A stretch of DNA of 64,000 nt from Leptolyngbya sp. Heron Island J (GCF_000482245.1 NZ_AWNH01000075.1:33935-97934); one strand, 5' to 3'; positions 1 through 8,518 are shown, counted from the first letter of the stretch. Numbers and translations: made by a program. Notes: generated by a model not told the origin, from the letters alone.

Positions 1-657
1 CGGGGCCTCCCGCGCTTGTCGATTATTGAACTCTTTGAATAAATGCTCTGGCAAAATTAACCCGTTCAGGCCGGTAAACGGCGTTTGCCAGCTGGCCGTG
101 GGTTGTTTAAAAGTAATTTTTACCGTGTGCTCATCCACGGCTTCCATGGTCTCAATATCCTGATAATACTGAGCGGTAACCGCAGCAACTGTGGGATTAA
201 TAATAAATTCGTAGGTAAAGACGACATCGGCAGCCGTCAAAGGCTCACCATCTGACCAGCGTAGGGTTTCCTGTAGTCGCCAGGTGACTGATAACCCATC
301 CGTGCTGACATCACCATTGTCTACAGATGGCAGTTCATCTGCCAAAATCGGTATCAGCTCTCCATCAGGACCATAGCTGGCTAGGGGCTCATAGATAATA
401 CGAGCCGCTTCAAAATCTTGAAACCCCGTGGCCAAATGAGGATTAAGAGTAGCGGGTGACCGACTATAAATCAACGTCAGCACGTCAGGCGCATCCACCA
501 CCTCTTCGGCCTCATCACTATTGGGCGACTCGGTGACCGATGAGGGTTGTATCGGTTGCTGGCAGCCAGCAATGACCACTGTCACTGCCATGAGGCTGGC
601 CATCCTTGTTTGTTTGGGACGATGTTGCAGTAAGGATGTGCACCAAGAAAAAAACAT
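1..657 (-). CDS. Peptide ABC transporter substrate-binding lipoprotein (SBP family 5), partial
   Basis: This is the N-terminal part of an extracytoplasmic solute-binding protein; it runs off the left edge. Translation of the minus strand gives a basic stretch (HRPKQTR), a hydrophobic segment and the lipobox VIAGC, so the mature protein should be lipid-anchored at Cys32. After an acidic linker comes DVLTLIYSRSPATLNPHLA, then GFQDFEAARIIYEPLA and LRWSDGEPLTAADVVFTYEF, hallmarks of the DppA/OppA family that binds peptides or nickel for ABC import. The ATG at 657 was chosen because it supplies the basic n-region; an ATG at 603 is also possible. There is no clear Shine-Dalgarno sequence. Transporter partners are not in view, and the substrate cannot be inferred from this fragment. 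Confidence 0.8.
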   Translation of the reverse strand, partial: MFFSWCTSLLQHRPKQTRMASLMAVTVVIAGCQQPIQPSSVTESPNSDEAEEVVDAPDVLTLIYSRSPATLNPHLATGFQDFEAARIIYEPLASYGPDGELIPILADELPSVDNGDVSTDGLSVTWRLQETLRWSDGEPLTAADVVFTYEFIINPTVAAVTAQYYQDIETMEAVDEHTVKITFKQPTASWQTPFTGLNGLILPEHLFKEFNNRQAREAP

Positions 658-820
658 GTTTACTCATATGCTGTGCTCTTGTCTGTCTGATAGTAGCCTC
701 TGCGGTCCCCAAGTTGGAGGCGATCGGTGGTCAGAAAGTTAAACTACCAACGTTCTAGATTTTCTCCTGACCAGTGTTCATTTCTTAGAAGACCTAATTG
801 GTAGATGCACCCTGATGTCC

Positions 821-850
821 TCCCCGGCGGATTCCGCTGGGGATTTTTTT
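821..850 (+). terminator. Rho-independent terminator without an upstream gene
   Basis: TCCCC.GGCGG pairs with CCGC.GGGGA (one G-T wobble) around a short ATT loop, and the stem is followed by seven T residues on the plus strand. No protein gene on that strand lies upstream within the window, so it may end a small RNA starting somewhere in about 700-800. Confidence 0.6.
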
Positions 851-930
851 GGCATATTTTTAGCAATCAGAGAAAAATAATCAGTCTGGCAAAACTTGTC
901 AGCAGTAAGCGCCAGAATATTTGCTCTAAA

Positions 931-961
931 AAGGCCTGCTGGCAGTCTGCCAGCAGGCCTT
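931..961 (-). terminator. Terminator of the Lys/Gly-repeat gene
   Basis: A perfect 14-bp inverted repeat (AAGGCCTGCTGGCA and its complement, 3-nt loop) is followed on the minus strand by a T-rich tail. It sits about 30 nt beyond the stop codon of the gene at 993-1298. Confidence 0.85.
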
Positions 962-992
962 CCAAAATCTTCGATGGTTTATCAGGCTAAAC

Positions 993-1298
993 TTACTCGG
1001 CTGCCGGGGTCTCAGCGTCAGCAGGCGGAGCTTCCGTCTCAGTAGCTTCATCAGCTGGAGTTTCAGCAGCGTCCTCTGCAATCACGTCCGGTTCCGGTTC
1101 GGGCTCAACTTTCTGCGTAGGCTTAGGACCTCGCATCAGAGCCGGGTTAACTGGGGGTTTCTTATCCCGCTCACCCTTATCTCGGCGACCTTTGCCCTTG
1201 CCTTTACCTTTGCCTTTGCCTTTGCCTTTATCTAATGAAGGCTTACGTTCCCTTTCTTCGGGGGGACGATCTTTCTTCAGAATAGGCTTATCTACCAT
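993..1298 (-). CDS. Low-complexity Lys/Gly-repeat protein, 101 aa
   Basis: No known function. The protein has three zones: a charged N-terminus (residues 1-24), seven tandem KG dipeptides at about 25-38 followed by an RRDKGERDKK basic patch, and an acidic Glu/Ala/Thr/Pro-rich tail from about 65 to the end. The dipeptides are encoded by tandem 6-bp units that vary at wobble positions. It has no signal peptide or membrane segment and is probably disordered. The strongly basic half followed by an acidic half would suit nucleic-acid or ribosome binding, but that is inference. A perfect terminator follows, and the gene stands alone between two minus-strand genes. It is called real because of the terminator and the good ATG. 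Confidence 0.6.
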   Translation of the reverse strand: MVDKPILKKDRPPEERERKPSLDKGKGKGKGKGKGKGRRDKGERDKKPPVNPALMRGPKPTQKVEPEPEPDVIAEDAAETPADEATETEAPPADAETPAAE

Positions 1299-1421
1299 GG
1301 TTCTCCGTCAATTCCTGCCTAGTGATCCTAACACTTGCTTAATAATTTACTTTGGCAGCTTTTGAGGAGGAGAGGTGGAGAATCACAGTCGAGATCCACC
1401 AACCCTCACTTTAACCCTATG

Positions 1422-3014
1422 CTATCGAACCAGTAGCTCTGCCTCTTTGGCGACTGTAGAGGAGGCTGCCGATTTCACAGGAGCCGTCAAAGCCTCTTCC
1501 AAGGGGGCCAGTCCCAGGCGATCTTCTAAGATATCCATCACTTCTCGGCCAAAATCATTGGGGTTTTGCCGAAATGCCTGTAGGCACACATCACCAAAGA
1601 AAGAACCCAACGGCTCTGGATTCCAGAGCAGTTTGTTCGCAATCCAGGGTAGGTGTATGGCTAGGGGGTTATAGTCCTTTTTAAGGATATTATTTTCGAT
1701 GGCGTAGGTTTCTAAATGGGTATGGGGCTGTAACCCAATAAAGAAGATGGCAGGCTCTACCTTATCGCGACCAAAAATCGATTCTAGAGCGCGATGATAG
1801 GCCAGGGTTTGGCGAACAGTTTCGTCGCGTTCATCAATGACGTTAAAGGAATAATTAACCGATACTAGATCGTTAAATCCGGCCGCTTTCAGGTCGCGAC
1901 AGTTTTGCAAGACAGTGCGTAGGTTATATCCCATGCGCATCTTCCGCACTAACTCTTGGGAACCGCTGGTGATACCGATTTCAAAATAGTTCATGCCGGT
2001 CTTCACCATCAGCTCGCAAAGCTCGGGGGTAAGATTGTCGGCCCGGATGTAAGCAGCCCAGTGAATATCCTTCATACCGGAGTCGAGGATTTTTTGCAGC
2101 AGCTCAACCGCATCATCAATAAAGCGACGGGCTGGAATAAATTGAGCATCGGTAAACCAGAAGTTACGAATGCCTCGGTCGTAGAGCTGTCGCATCTCCT
2201 TAACGACTTCATCAGCTGGGTTGATGCGTACCTGCTTGCCTTCGACAACGGTGTAGACGCAGTAGCAACAGTTGTGAGGGCAGCCACGCTTAGTCTGGAC
2301 GCCAAGATAAAAGTCACTTTCCTGCAAATAGAACTCGAAGGCAGGCCAAATTTTTTCTATGTAGCCATAGTCGCAGGCGCTTTTTTCAACTGGGGCAGGC
2401 CATTCGTGGATCAGTCGCTCTCGAGGTTCGGTTTCACCAACTATGTAACAACGTTCGTTGGCAAGCGACTCCTGGCGAACAATTTTTTCCAATAGGACTT
2501 CGCCTTCCCCAACAGAGACGACTGTTCCCTTGGGTAGCATAGAGGCCACCTGCTCATAGAAAACGCTAACTGCGCCACCGCCAACGACGAGCTTTACATC
2601 AGAGCAATGGCGCTTGGCTCGCTTGAAGCCTCGCTTGATCAAACCGGTGTTCTGCCACAGCTCATTTAGATAGGTAGACACCATACGCAGCCCACCCATA
2701 GCGCCGCGCAGTTTAACTAAAGGGTTACGAGCATAGTTAAATTCGAAGGCATTTTGCAGTGGATTGCCGCCTCGACCGCCAACGGGTGCATAAATCTGGA
2801 TGTCGCGCCAGGAAAAGATCAGCAGGTTTGGTTGAAATTCGTCAATACAGCGATCTAGGGCTGAGCCGAAGTCCAATGGAGGGATGGTGCCTAAATCAAA
2901 GATGCGCTGCTCGATGTCAGGAAAAACTTTGTGAAGGTGATCCGCCAGGTACACCACCCCAATAGGAAAGATGGGGTTACAGGGAAGCCGAACGTATAGA
3001 ACTCGGTTAGCCAT
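1422..3014 (-). CDS. B12-binding-type radical SAM protein (photosystem II high-light acclimation type)
   Basis: This 530-residue enzyme belongs to the cobalamin-binding radical SAM superfamily. Residues about 1-200 form a Rossmann-like B12-binding region (RVLYVRLPCNPIFPIGVVYLA near the start; LVVGGGAVSVF and VVSVGEGE later). The radical SAM core follows, with the iron-sulfur motif CPHNCCYC (CX3CX2C) near residue 243 and a GITSGSQELVRKMRMGY segment typical of these TIM barrels. Its cyanobacterial relatives are annotated as BchE-like or as photosystem II high-light acclimation radical SAM proteins; the reaction they catalyse is not known to me. The start at 3014 fits the family N-terminus. It appears monocistronic, with an AT-rich upstream gap of about 580 bp. 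Confidence 0.85.
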   Translation of the reverse strand: MANRVLYVRLPCNPIFPIGVVYLADHLHKVFPDIEQRIFDLGTIPPLDFGSALDRCIDEFQPNLLIFSWRDIQIYAPVGGRGGNPLQNAFEFNYARNPLVKLRGAMGGLRMVSTYLNELWQNTGLIKRGFKRAKRHCSDVKLVVGGGAVSVFYEQVASMLPKGTVVSVGEGEVLLEKIVRQESLANERCYIVGETEPRERLIHEWPAPVEKSACDYGYIEKIWPAFEFYLQESDFYLGVQTKRGCPHNCCYCVYTVVEGKQVRINPADEVVKEMRQLYDRGIRNFWFTDAQFIPARRFIDDAVELLQKILDSGMKDIHWAAYIRADNLTPELCELMVKTGMNYFEIGITSGSQELVRKMRMGYNLRTVLQNCRDLKAAGFNDLVSVNYSFNVIDERDETVRQTLAYHRALESIFGRDKVEPAIFFIGLQPHTHLETYAIENNILKKDYNPLAIHLPWIANKLLWNPEPLGSFFGDVCLQAFRQNPNDFGREVMDILEDRLGLAPLEEALTAPVKSAASSTVAKEAELLVR

Positions 3015-3594
3015 TGCTGCACTAGTTGCTATGTATTGTGTAGTGTAAAAAAATGAAATTAATTTTCAGTTTTTTCACATATCGTTACGATAACATTGCT
3101 GATCTGAGATTTCATCGTCAGTGTGTACCAATGAGCTTAAGGAGATCCCAGAGAACCGGCCTACCATGCATTTTCTGGGGAGAATGATTGAAAAGTTAAA
3201 TGGCAATGGATTTAACTTCTAAATCCGTCAGTCATTTTCTTGACCTCTATTGATGTCATCTTATCCAAACATTATTGATAGTTCTTAATCCTTTAAACGT
3301 AACTAAGTAAATTTCACTACATAGATTAAACAGCTAAAAAATCTTTAGTTACTTCAAAGAGTCGTTCTAATTCTTTGAACTGTTTTTTGGTTATTTGAAG
3401 CACTTTAAGTTGAGAAGAATTTTATTTTTTATTTCTTTGAAGGAATAGGCGTGATCCGTTTGTGTGGCAACGCTATCTGAGTGTGTTAAGAATTCTGAAA
3501 ACCTCATTGGTAGTCGCTTTTACAGTTGTTGGGGATCGGCAAATGTTAATGTTATAGGTATTGTTGGTATACCAATGCGCTCTTTTCTCCTCCC
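3015..3594. other. AT-rich intergenic region with small hairpin
   Basis: This divergent promoter region lies between the radical SAM gene and the DUF1830 gene. It is AT-rich. TTCAAAGA (3353-3360) pairs with TCTTTGAA (3372-3379), and the plus strand then reads CTGTTTTTTGG, giving a weak terminator or attenuator shape. The octamer TCTTTGAA recurs just before 3450. No coding sequence is supported here. Confidence 0.4.
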
Positions 3595-3939
3595 ATGGCA
3601 CAAATACTTGATCCCATACCGTTTGATGATAAAAGTACAGCCCTCTGTTGCTATGTGAATAGCTCTAGTAAAATTCAGGTAGTTAGAGTTACAAATATTT
3701 CAAATTGGTACTTTGAGCGCGTTGTTTTTCCAGGGCAACGGCTAATGTTTGAAGCAAATATTGAAGGGCAATTAGAAATCCATTCTGGCTCGATGGCAAG
3801 TTCTATTTTGGAGGATACGATTCTTTGCTCTCGTTTAAGAATTGACCATATAGAGGAGTCAGTGGGTGAAATTAACTCTGATCTGGAGTTTAGTGGCGAG
3901 TCATCATCCCTTAGCGAAATGCAGCCGGTGCATGGTTAG
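3595..3939 (+). CDS. DUF1830 domain-containing protein
   Basis: A 114-residue cytosolic protein of the cyanobacterial DUF1830 family. The family core is clear: MAQILDPIPFD, CCYVNSSSKIQVVRVTNISN, WYFERVVFPGQRLMFEA and LEIHSG. Its biochemical role is unknown. The conserved N-terminus starting MAQILDP decides the start, although no good Shine-Dalgarno sequence precedes it. The last 35 residues are acidic and serine-rich and probably not conserved. It has no membrane segment. The next gene on the same strand begins about 220 bp later, so an operon is not evident. Confidence 0.8.
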   Translation: MAQILDPIPFDDKSTALCCYVNSSSKIQVVRVTNISNWYFERVVFPGQRLMFEANIEGQLEIHSGSMASSILEDTILCSRLRIDHIEESVGEINSDLEFSGESSSLSEMQPVHG

Positions 3940-4162
3940 TTGCTAATTTTATGAGCGGCATATTTGCTATGTGACAGATTTGAATGAAGTAGAGGCAGCC
4001 CTCTGCCAAAAAAATGGGTTGATGGCTGTCTGAGACGATATGGTCAGACTCTGAGCGTGCTAGCGCGATGCTACTGCTATGTGGTAATCCTTACTCAGTT
4101 CCTCATATTCTTTTATGGATTTAGAAGAGTTGGGAAAAGTCGAGTTAGCGTTGTCCTAGGCT

Positions 4163-4597
4163 ATGGATCTGCCATCGTTTATTTGGTTGTGGCGTATTGC
4201 AGCTTGGTCTATGGGCCTGTCGCTAGCGGTTTATTTGGGGTTACTGCTTACAGGTAGCAGTGTTTGGTATGTGCGCTCTCATCAAAAGTCACAGCCAGGC
4301 TGGCTACGGTTTATTCATTTGCTGCTGGGCGGAGCACTTGTTGCTCTAGTTCTGCTGTTATTAAGTATTGGAATTATTGGCACCTTGGGTGAGCATGGCA
4401 ACCTGGGGCATTCTTGGCATCTAGGGGCTGGTTTATTGGTGGTTAGCTTAGTGCTGGCGTCGATGGGTGCGGCTACCCAGATTGCGAGTAGGCCCTGGGC
4501 TCGGTCACTGCACGTGGTGCTAAATGCTTTGCTTTTTGTGGCATTTGCGGCGGTTAGCTACAGCGGGTGGACTGTAGTGCAGCAATATTTGCCGTAA
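4163..4597 (+). CDS. Four-helix membrane protein, DUF4079-like
   Basis: A 144-residue integral membrane protein with four predicted helices (about residues 7-30, 49-70, 81-101 and 115-137). Histidines occur in or near the helices (FIHLLLGG, HGNLGHSWHLGAGLL, SLHVVLNALLF). This pattern resembles cyanobacterial DUF4079 proteins, which recall cytochrome b561-like four-helix bundles. Heme binding is possible because of the His placement but is not shown. Two further plus-strand genes follow, a membrane protein at 4702 and an ABC ATPase, so a loose cluster is possible. Confidence 0.65.
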   Translation: MDLPSFIWLWRIAAWSMGLSLAVYLGLLLTGSSVWYVRSHQKSQPGWLRFIHLLLGGALVALVLLLLSIGIIGTLGEHGNLGHSWHLGAGLLVVSLVLASMGAATQIASRPWARSLHVVLNALLFVAFAAVSYSGWTVVQQYLP

Positions 4598-4701
4598 TGT
4601 GCTGGCTGAGGGCAGTGTTGTACCGTGACTGCCGGACTCTATAAAGTAATGTTAAGAAAGTAATGTTAAGCTCAAAATCCCTGGCTTTTTAATGTGTATT
4701 C

Positions 4702-5247
4702 ATGTCTTCGACGGCTCAGTCTCTAGATCGATTTCGGATTTCGCCACTGATTAAAGTAACGCTGCTGAGTTTCTATGTTGCTCTGTTGTTGCCGCTGCCG
4801 TTTTTAGCTCAGGCTACTGATGCACCGGTGGGACCTGGGGCTCTGGTCGTGTTAGCGGTATTGGGGGCAGTGTTTTTAGGAGCAGGGCTGAGTGAACAAG
4901 TGCAGACCTCTGATGAAGGTATTGCTATGATTTCACCGCTGCCATGGCGTGGGTGGTTCCTAAAGTGGTCGGCAATTAAGGCGCTTAAACCACGCTCGAC
5001 TGGTCAGAATGGTACGGTTTATTACTTTATTACTGAGGCGGCAGACCGGGCTTATCTGTTGCCTATGCGAGTAGTCGGGTTTGCTCGGCTAGTGGGTACG
5101 GTTGAAGCAAAAACAGGGATTGATACTCAGGATGTGAAGCCGTTGGCGCAGCCGTGGATGTATTTGTTTTTGTTGGTGCTGACGGCCTTGCTACTGCTGA
5201 TGGATGCTTGGACAGTATGGACCGCAACCCACGGTGGGGTAGGCTGA
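4702..5247 (+). CDS. Conserved membrane protein with two N-terminal and one C-terminal helices
   Basis: A 181-residue protein that I recognise only in outline. Two hydrophobic helices near the N-terminus (about 17-36 and 43-62) are followed by a soluble middle of about 70 residues. There the pattern PLPWRGWFLKWSAIKAL and YYFITEAADRAYLLP resembles membrane-linked PH-like domains, in which a short strand follows WSAI. A final helix lies at about 150-172. The stop is about 50 bp before the GTG start of the ABC ATPase gene, so the two are probably co-transcribed. Function unknown; it could be an accessory or partner protein of that ATPase. Confidence 0.6.
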   Translation: MSSTAQSLDRFRISPLIKVTLLSFYVALLLPLPFLAQATDAPVGPGALVVLAVLGAVFLGAGLSEQVQTSDEGIAMISPLPWRGWFLKWSAIKALKPRSTGQNGTVYYFITEAADRAYLLPMRVVGFARLVGTVEAKTGIDTQDVKPLAQPWMYLFLLVLTALLLLMDAWTVWTATHGGVG

Positions 5248-5295
5248 TGAGCGGATGGGTGCTGTTTCCCGTTTTGCAGGCTAGTTGGGTGATGT

Positions 5296-6060
5296 GTGTT
5301 GAAATCTGGTGATGCAGTTTTAGAGTTTACCGATGTGTCTTTGCGGGCCAGCGTAGGTATGGGTCTGCTGTTGGACCGGATTACATTTGCGATCGCACCC
5401 CAAACCCGCTTAGCCATTGTGGGTCCGTCCGGTGCCGGTAAAACCTCCCTGCTACGACTGATGAACCGGCTGAGCGATCCTGACAGTGGTCAAATCTGGT
5501 ATCGGCAGCAGCCCCTGAGCCAATATTCAGTGATTGAACTACGACGCCAAATCGGTTTGGTCATGCAAGATAGTAAGCTGCTTGGGCAGTCCGTTGAAGA
5601 GACCCTATGCTATCCCGCCCGACTGCGAGGAGTGGGAGCTGCTGCTGCTAGACGTACCCTGCAGCCATGGTTCGAACGCTTAAAAATCCCCCAAGATTGG
5701 TTTGGCCGACAGACGGTAGAGCTTTCCATGGGACAGCGGCAGCGAGTTGCGATCGCACGTACCCTGGCCACCGAGCCTGACATTGTGCTACTCGATGAAC
5801 CTACAGCCGCTCAAGACATGGGCTATGCTCAGCATCTGCTCACCTATCTGATGGATGCAGACAAACTCAATGCCGTGGTGATGGTTAACCATCAGTTAGA
5901 GCTAGTGGCCGATTGGGCTACCCATGTGCTGCATTTGCAACAGGGCAAGCTGGTTAGCTACCAGGCCGCCAGTCAGGTAGATTGGCCGCTTCTCAAGCAA
6001 AGAATCATAGACGCTCAGCAAGAGAACGACTGGCAGGATGACTGGGATGAAAACCCCTAG
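5296..6060 (+). CDS. ABC transporter ATP-binding protein
   Basis: A 254-residue ABC ATPase with all motifs intact: Walker A GPSGAGKTSLL (about 44-54), Q-loop in IGLVMQDSKL, signature LSMGQRQRVA (about 149), Walker B DIVLLDEPTAAQD and the H-loop region MVNHQLEL. It should energise transport together with a membrane permease, but no permease lies beside it; only the unnamed membrane protein upstream is a candidate. The start is a GTG. The overall pattern resembles small single-domain ATPases such as the phosphate or FetA-like group, but the substrate is not evident. The stop overlaps the convergent regulator gene by 4 nt, so the two converge without a terminator hairpin between them. Confidence 0.85.
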   Translation: MLKSGDAVLEFTDVSLRASVGMGLLLDRITFAIAPQTRLAIVGPSGAGKTSLLRLMNRLSDPDSGQIWYRQQPLSQYSVIELRRQIGLVMQDSKLLGQSVEETLCYPARLRGVGAAAARRTLQPWFERLKIPQDWFGRQTVELSMGQRQRVAIARTLATEPDIVLLDEPTAAQDMGYAQHLLTYLMDADKLNAVVMVNHQLELVADWATHVLHLQQGKLVSYQAASQVDWPLLKQRIIDAQQENDWQDDWDENP

Positions 6061-6806
6061 CCCACTGCGTTGATCGCTTTAACTGAGCCCATCTCAACGG
6101 TACGGTGATTATTATAAGTATGCAGTCGCTCAATATTGAGCCGATAGCCCACATTCCGAACGGTTTGAATCACACTGGGTTGACGTGGATCAACTTCAAT
6201 TTTCTTGCGTAGTGATAGCACGTGGGTGTCAACCGTGCGCGGGTTGTCAATCGCATCCGGCCAGGCCCGCCGGAGCAAATCCGCACGACTCAAGGGCGCA
6301 CCTTCAGCTTGGGTGAGGACATAGAGCAAACTAAATTCCTGGGGGGTGAGGTCAATAAACTGCTCTTTAAAGCGAACACGCCGCTGAACTAGGTCAATAT
6401 TTAGATCCCCATAGCTCAGAGATGCTGGCGCTGTGAGCTTACGATTCCGTCGGGTTAAGGCTTCAACACGGGCTAAAAACTCCTGCATGCCAAAGGGCTT
6501 TTTTAAATAATCATCGGCCCCAGCCTGTAGCCCAGCTACCACATCCGGCTCTCCTGATTTGGCTGACAGGATCATCACCAGCGGTCGTCCCCGTTTTTGT
6601 AGCCATTGACATAGCTCTAAACCGCTACCGTCTGCCAGCTCGGTTTCCATAATCACCAGGCTCGGCTGAGCTGTCTGGAAGGTCTCTTTTGCCCGCATGA
6701 TGTCAGCAGACTGATTGACCCGATAACCTGCCTGCTGGAGATGCCAACTCAGCAGCGATCGCAGGTGGGGATTACCCTCAATAATTTGAATACACGTAGA
6801 GGCCAC
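6057..6806 (-). CDS. OmpR/PhoB-family response regulator with degenerate receiver
   Basis: A 249-residue two-domain regulator. The receiver (about 5-118) keeps the switch Ser (LVMILSAKSGE) and the conserved Lys (DDYLKKPFG). The phospho-acceptor position, normally DLMLPD, reads METELADG, so Asp is replaced by Glu; the second acidic-pocket residue is also lost (IIEGNP instead of xxEDDP). Glu can mimic a phosphorylated state, so the protein may act without phosphorylation, as reported for NblR-like cyanobacterial regulators. The C-terminal winged helix (about 125-228) has LTPQEFSLLYVLTQ and DTHVLSLRKKIE. About 20 extra residues follow the wing. No histidine kinase is nearby. An NblR relationship is plausible but not proved. 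Confidence 0.8.
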   Translation of the reverse strand: MASTCIQIIEGNPHLRSLLSWHLQQAGYRVNQSADIMRAKETFQTAQPSLVIMETELADGSGLELCQWLQKRGRPLVMILSAKSGEPDVVAGLQAGADDYLKKPFGMQEFLARVEALTRRNRKLTAPASLSYGDLNIDLVQRRVRFKEQFIDLTPQEFSLLYVLTQAEGAPLSRADLLRRAWPDAIDNPRTVDTHVLSLRKKIEVDPRQPSVIQTVRNVGYRLNIERLHTYNNHRTVEMGSVKAINAVG

Positions 6807-7296
6807 AGCTAACCAAGAAGCCCAGGCTTCATAACACTCTCGTAGAAGAGTATCAAAGACCTTAGGAATATTTTGTAGTTGCGGCTACGGGGCTGAGACT
6901 GCGTCCGTATTTATATCCACTCCTTGGGTAGATACTCTATAAATAAGGACACATCGCTACTGGCGTATATCTACTTAGCAACTCTATATAATTTGCAAAG
7001 AGAAAGGTAAATACCCCTAACAAGCTGATAAAATCTTAGAAAGACTACCGAAAAAACAAAAAAAGTTTACATAAGTCTGAGTGCATGAATAATTAGTGCG
7101 AAAATAAAATATAGCTGTATCTACCCTTCAATTCTTGTTGTACAACTGAATTTTTCGTCACTACGTTAAATTTTGCCCCCATGGAGAACTGTCAGTTATT
7201 TAGCAGACAGTTAGCTAGTTAGCCCCCATTATCTAAACAGTCCATAGCGATAGCAAACAGATCCTGGATGCGTGGTTTAGAGGAGACCCACACCTT
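6807..7296. other. AT-rich divergent promoter region
   Basis: This gap separates the regulator gene (minus) from a small conserved gene (plus). It contains the inverted repeat AACTGTC (7187-7193) / GACAGTT (7206-7212) about 85 bp before the start of the right-hand gene, which could be a hairpin in the leader or an operator. No coding sequence is seen. Confidence 0.35.
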
Positions 7297-7545
7297 ATGC
7301 TTCAAGACGCAAAAACAATCCGCTACTACCAGAGAATTACAGATGCTCTGGTTGATCAGTGGAATCGTGGCTATCGTACTGATGATTTACGACGCTACGT
7401 CGCTGGCTACTTAGCAGCGCTTCGTCACTCAGATGCCGTAGAACCTTATCTGGTTCATCGACTAGAGGAAGAAGTTACTCGGTTTATGTTTGACCCCTCA
7501 AATTTTGCAGAGGCGCAGCCCAAGCCCGAACTTGATTACCGTTAA
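7297..7545 (+). CDS. Small conserved cyanobacterial protein, DUF6761-like
   Basis: An 82-residue soluble protein. The pattern TIRYYQRITDALVDQWNRGYR, YLAALRHSD, EPYLVHRLEEEV and a C-terminal ELDYR is conserved among cyanobacteria, and I associate it with DUF6761. No function is known. It is predicted to be largely helical, without signal or membrane segment. A purine-rich GAGGAG lies about 11 nt before the ATG. The gene is monocistronic, ending at the convergent hairpin shared with the glutaredoxin gene. Confidence 0.7.
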   Translation: MLQDAKTIRYYQRITDALVDQWNRGYRTDDLRRYVAGYLAALRHSDAVEPYLVHRLEEEVTRFMFDPSNFAEAQPKPELDYR

Positions 7546-7558
7546 GAGTACTCATGTT

Positions 7559-7590
7559 AAAGGGGAGCCTCCGCAGCGGAAACTCCCCTT
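7559..7590. terminator. Convergent hairpin between small protein and glutaredoxin genes
   Basis: AAGGGGAG at 7560-7567 pairs with CTCCCCTT at 7583-7590, with a smaller internal stem CCGCAGCGG in the loop. It stands midway between two convergent stop codons. T-runs are short on both sides, so efficiency is uncertain. Confidence 0.6.
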
Positions 7591-7615
7591 GATTGTGTCT
7601 AGTTGGTTCTCTTGC

Positions 7616-7939
7616 TTAGGAGGCCAATGCCACTTCAACCATTTCCTGAAGCTTACCGCTTTGGTATAGCTCAATCATGATGTCAGAGCCACCAATAAAC
7701 TCACCATCAATATAGACCTGAGGAATGGTGGGCCAGTTGGAATATTCCTTAATGCCTTGACGAACATCATAATCTGCTAGGACGTCAATAGCTTCATAAG
7801 TGGCTCCCAAGGAATTCAGAATCTGAGCCACATTGTTAGAAAACCCACACTGGGGCATCAGTTTAGTACCCTTCATGAAAACAAGAATTTTATTAGAAGT
7901 GACTAAACTATCGATCTTTTCTTTAACTTCTGGAGACAT
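7616..7939 (-). CDS. grxD: Monothiol glutaredoxin, Grx4 (CGFS) family
   Basis: A 107-residue cytosolic protein of the CGFS glutaredoxins, which coordinate a [2Fe-2S] cluster with glutathione and deliver or sense iron-sulfur clusters. The active site CGFS is at residues 31-34 after FMKGTKLMPQ, and the glutathione-binding TIPQVYIDGEFIGGSDI is intact. Length and start match the family. The next minus-strand gene upstream (8120-8371) encodes a BolA protein, the established binding partner of CGFS glutaredoxins. The 180-bp gap between them is AT-rich, so they may be co-transcribed or separately promoted. Confidence 0.93.
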   Translation of the reverse strand: MSPEVKEKIDSLVTSNKILVFMKGTKLMPQCGFSNNVAQILNSLGATYEAIDVLADYDVRQGIKEYSNWPTIPQVYIDGEFIGGSDIMIELYQSGKLQEMVEVALAS

Positions 7940-8119
7940 CGCTACAGCACTCTATTTAGTAAGCTAACTATTTTTGGGAGTCGATTTTTACCCAGTAAAC
8001 AGGGCTAGAAGCAACCCCGTCAGACCTGTTTAGCTCCAATCCTTTTAAGGACTAGCAATGAAGCCTATTATAATTCGATCTGATCGGATTAGATCCCATG
8101 ACACCTTGATTAAACAGCG

Positions 8120-8371
8120 TTATCCCTGCTGTGCCCACTCGTCAGGGGTAAAGGTTTTAAGGGTAAGGGCATGCAGGTCTCCGGATGCCATGGCCGTATT
8201 GACACTTCCGTAAACTAGCTGATGCTGCTTAACCAGGTTTAACCCTTCAAACGAAGTGGATACAATAGTTGCCTGGTAGTGATCCTGAGTACCTGTCAAG
8301 TCCTGTATAGCCACGTCGGCATCAGGCATTTTAGCTTTGATCAGTTGTTCTATTTGGTCAGGGGAAATCAT
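8120..8371 (-). CDS. bolA: BolA family protein
   Basis: An 83-residue protein with the class II KH-like BolA fold. It shows LIKAKMPDADVAIQDLTG, then DHYQATIVSTSFEGLNLVKQHQLVY, and ends DLHALTLKTFTPDEW, which contains the conserved His used to co-ligate a [2Fe-2S] cluster with monothiol glutaredoxin. Gene order with grxD supports a Grx-BolA heterocomplex acting in iron-sulfur and iron homeostasis. Length is normal and no oddities are seen. Confidence 0.9.
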   Translation of the reverse strand: MISPDQIEQLIKAKMPDADVAIQDLTGTQDHYQATIVSTSFEGLNLVKQHQLVYGSVNTAMASGDLHALTLKTFTPDEWAQQG

Positions 8372-8518
8372 AGGAAAGTCTGTAGAAAACGTTCTAAACC
8401 TTGGCTTGGATTGTTGAACACTGCTCCATGAAGCTTGAGTGCCAGCCGTGGACGGTAGTCAGAAAAACTACACTACTATCAATATTGGCGCAGGTTTGCT
8501 TCACTGTGAACCGTCAAT

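Larger units (their letters stand above)
658..992. other. Intergenic region with an orphan terminator
   Basis: This gap lies between the start of the binding-protein gene and the end of the Lys/Gly-repeat gene, both on the minus strand. It holds two hairpins. One, at 821-850, has a T-run on the plus strand although no plus-strand gene precedes it. The other, at 931-961, terminates the minus-strand gene to its right. Short plus-strand reading frames here have no family resemblance and overlap the hairpins, so they are not called. Confidence 0.5.

Noticed and set aside
5296..6060. FetA-type iron exporter assignment
   Set aside because: The ATPase resembles this group only in general motifs; no FetB-like permease lies beside it.
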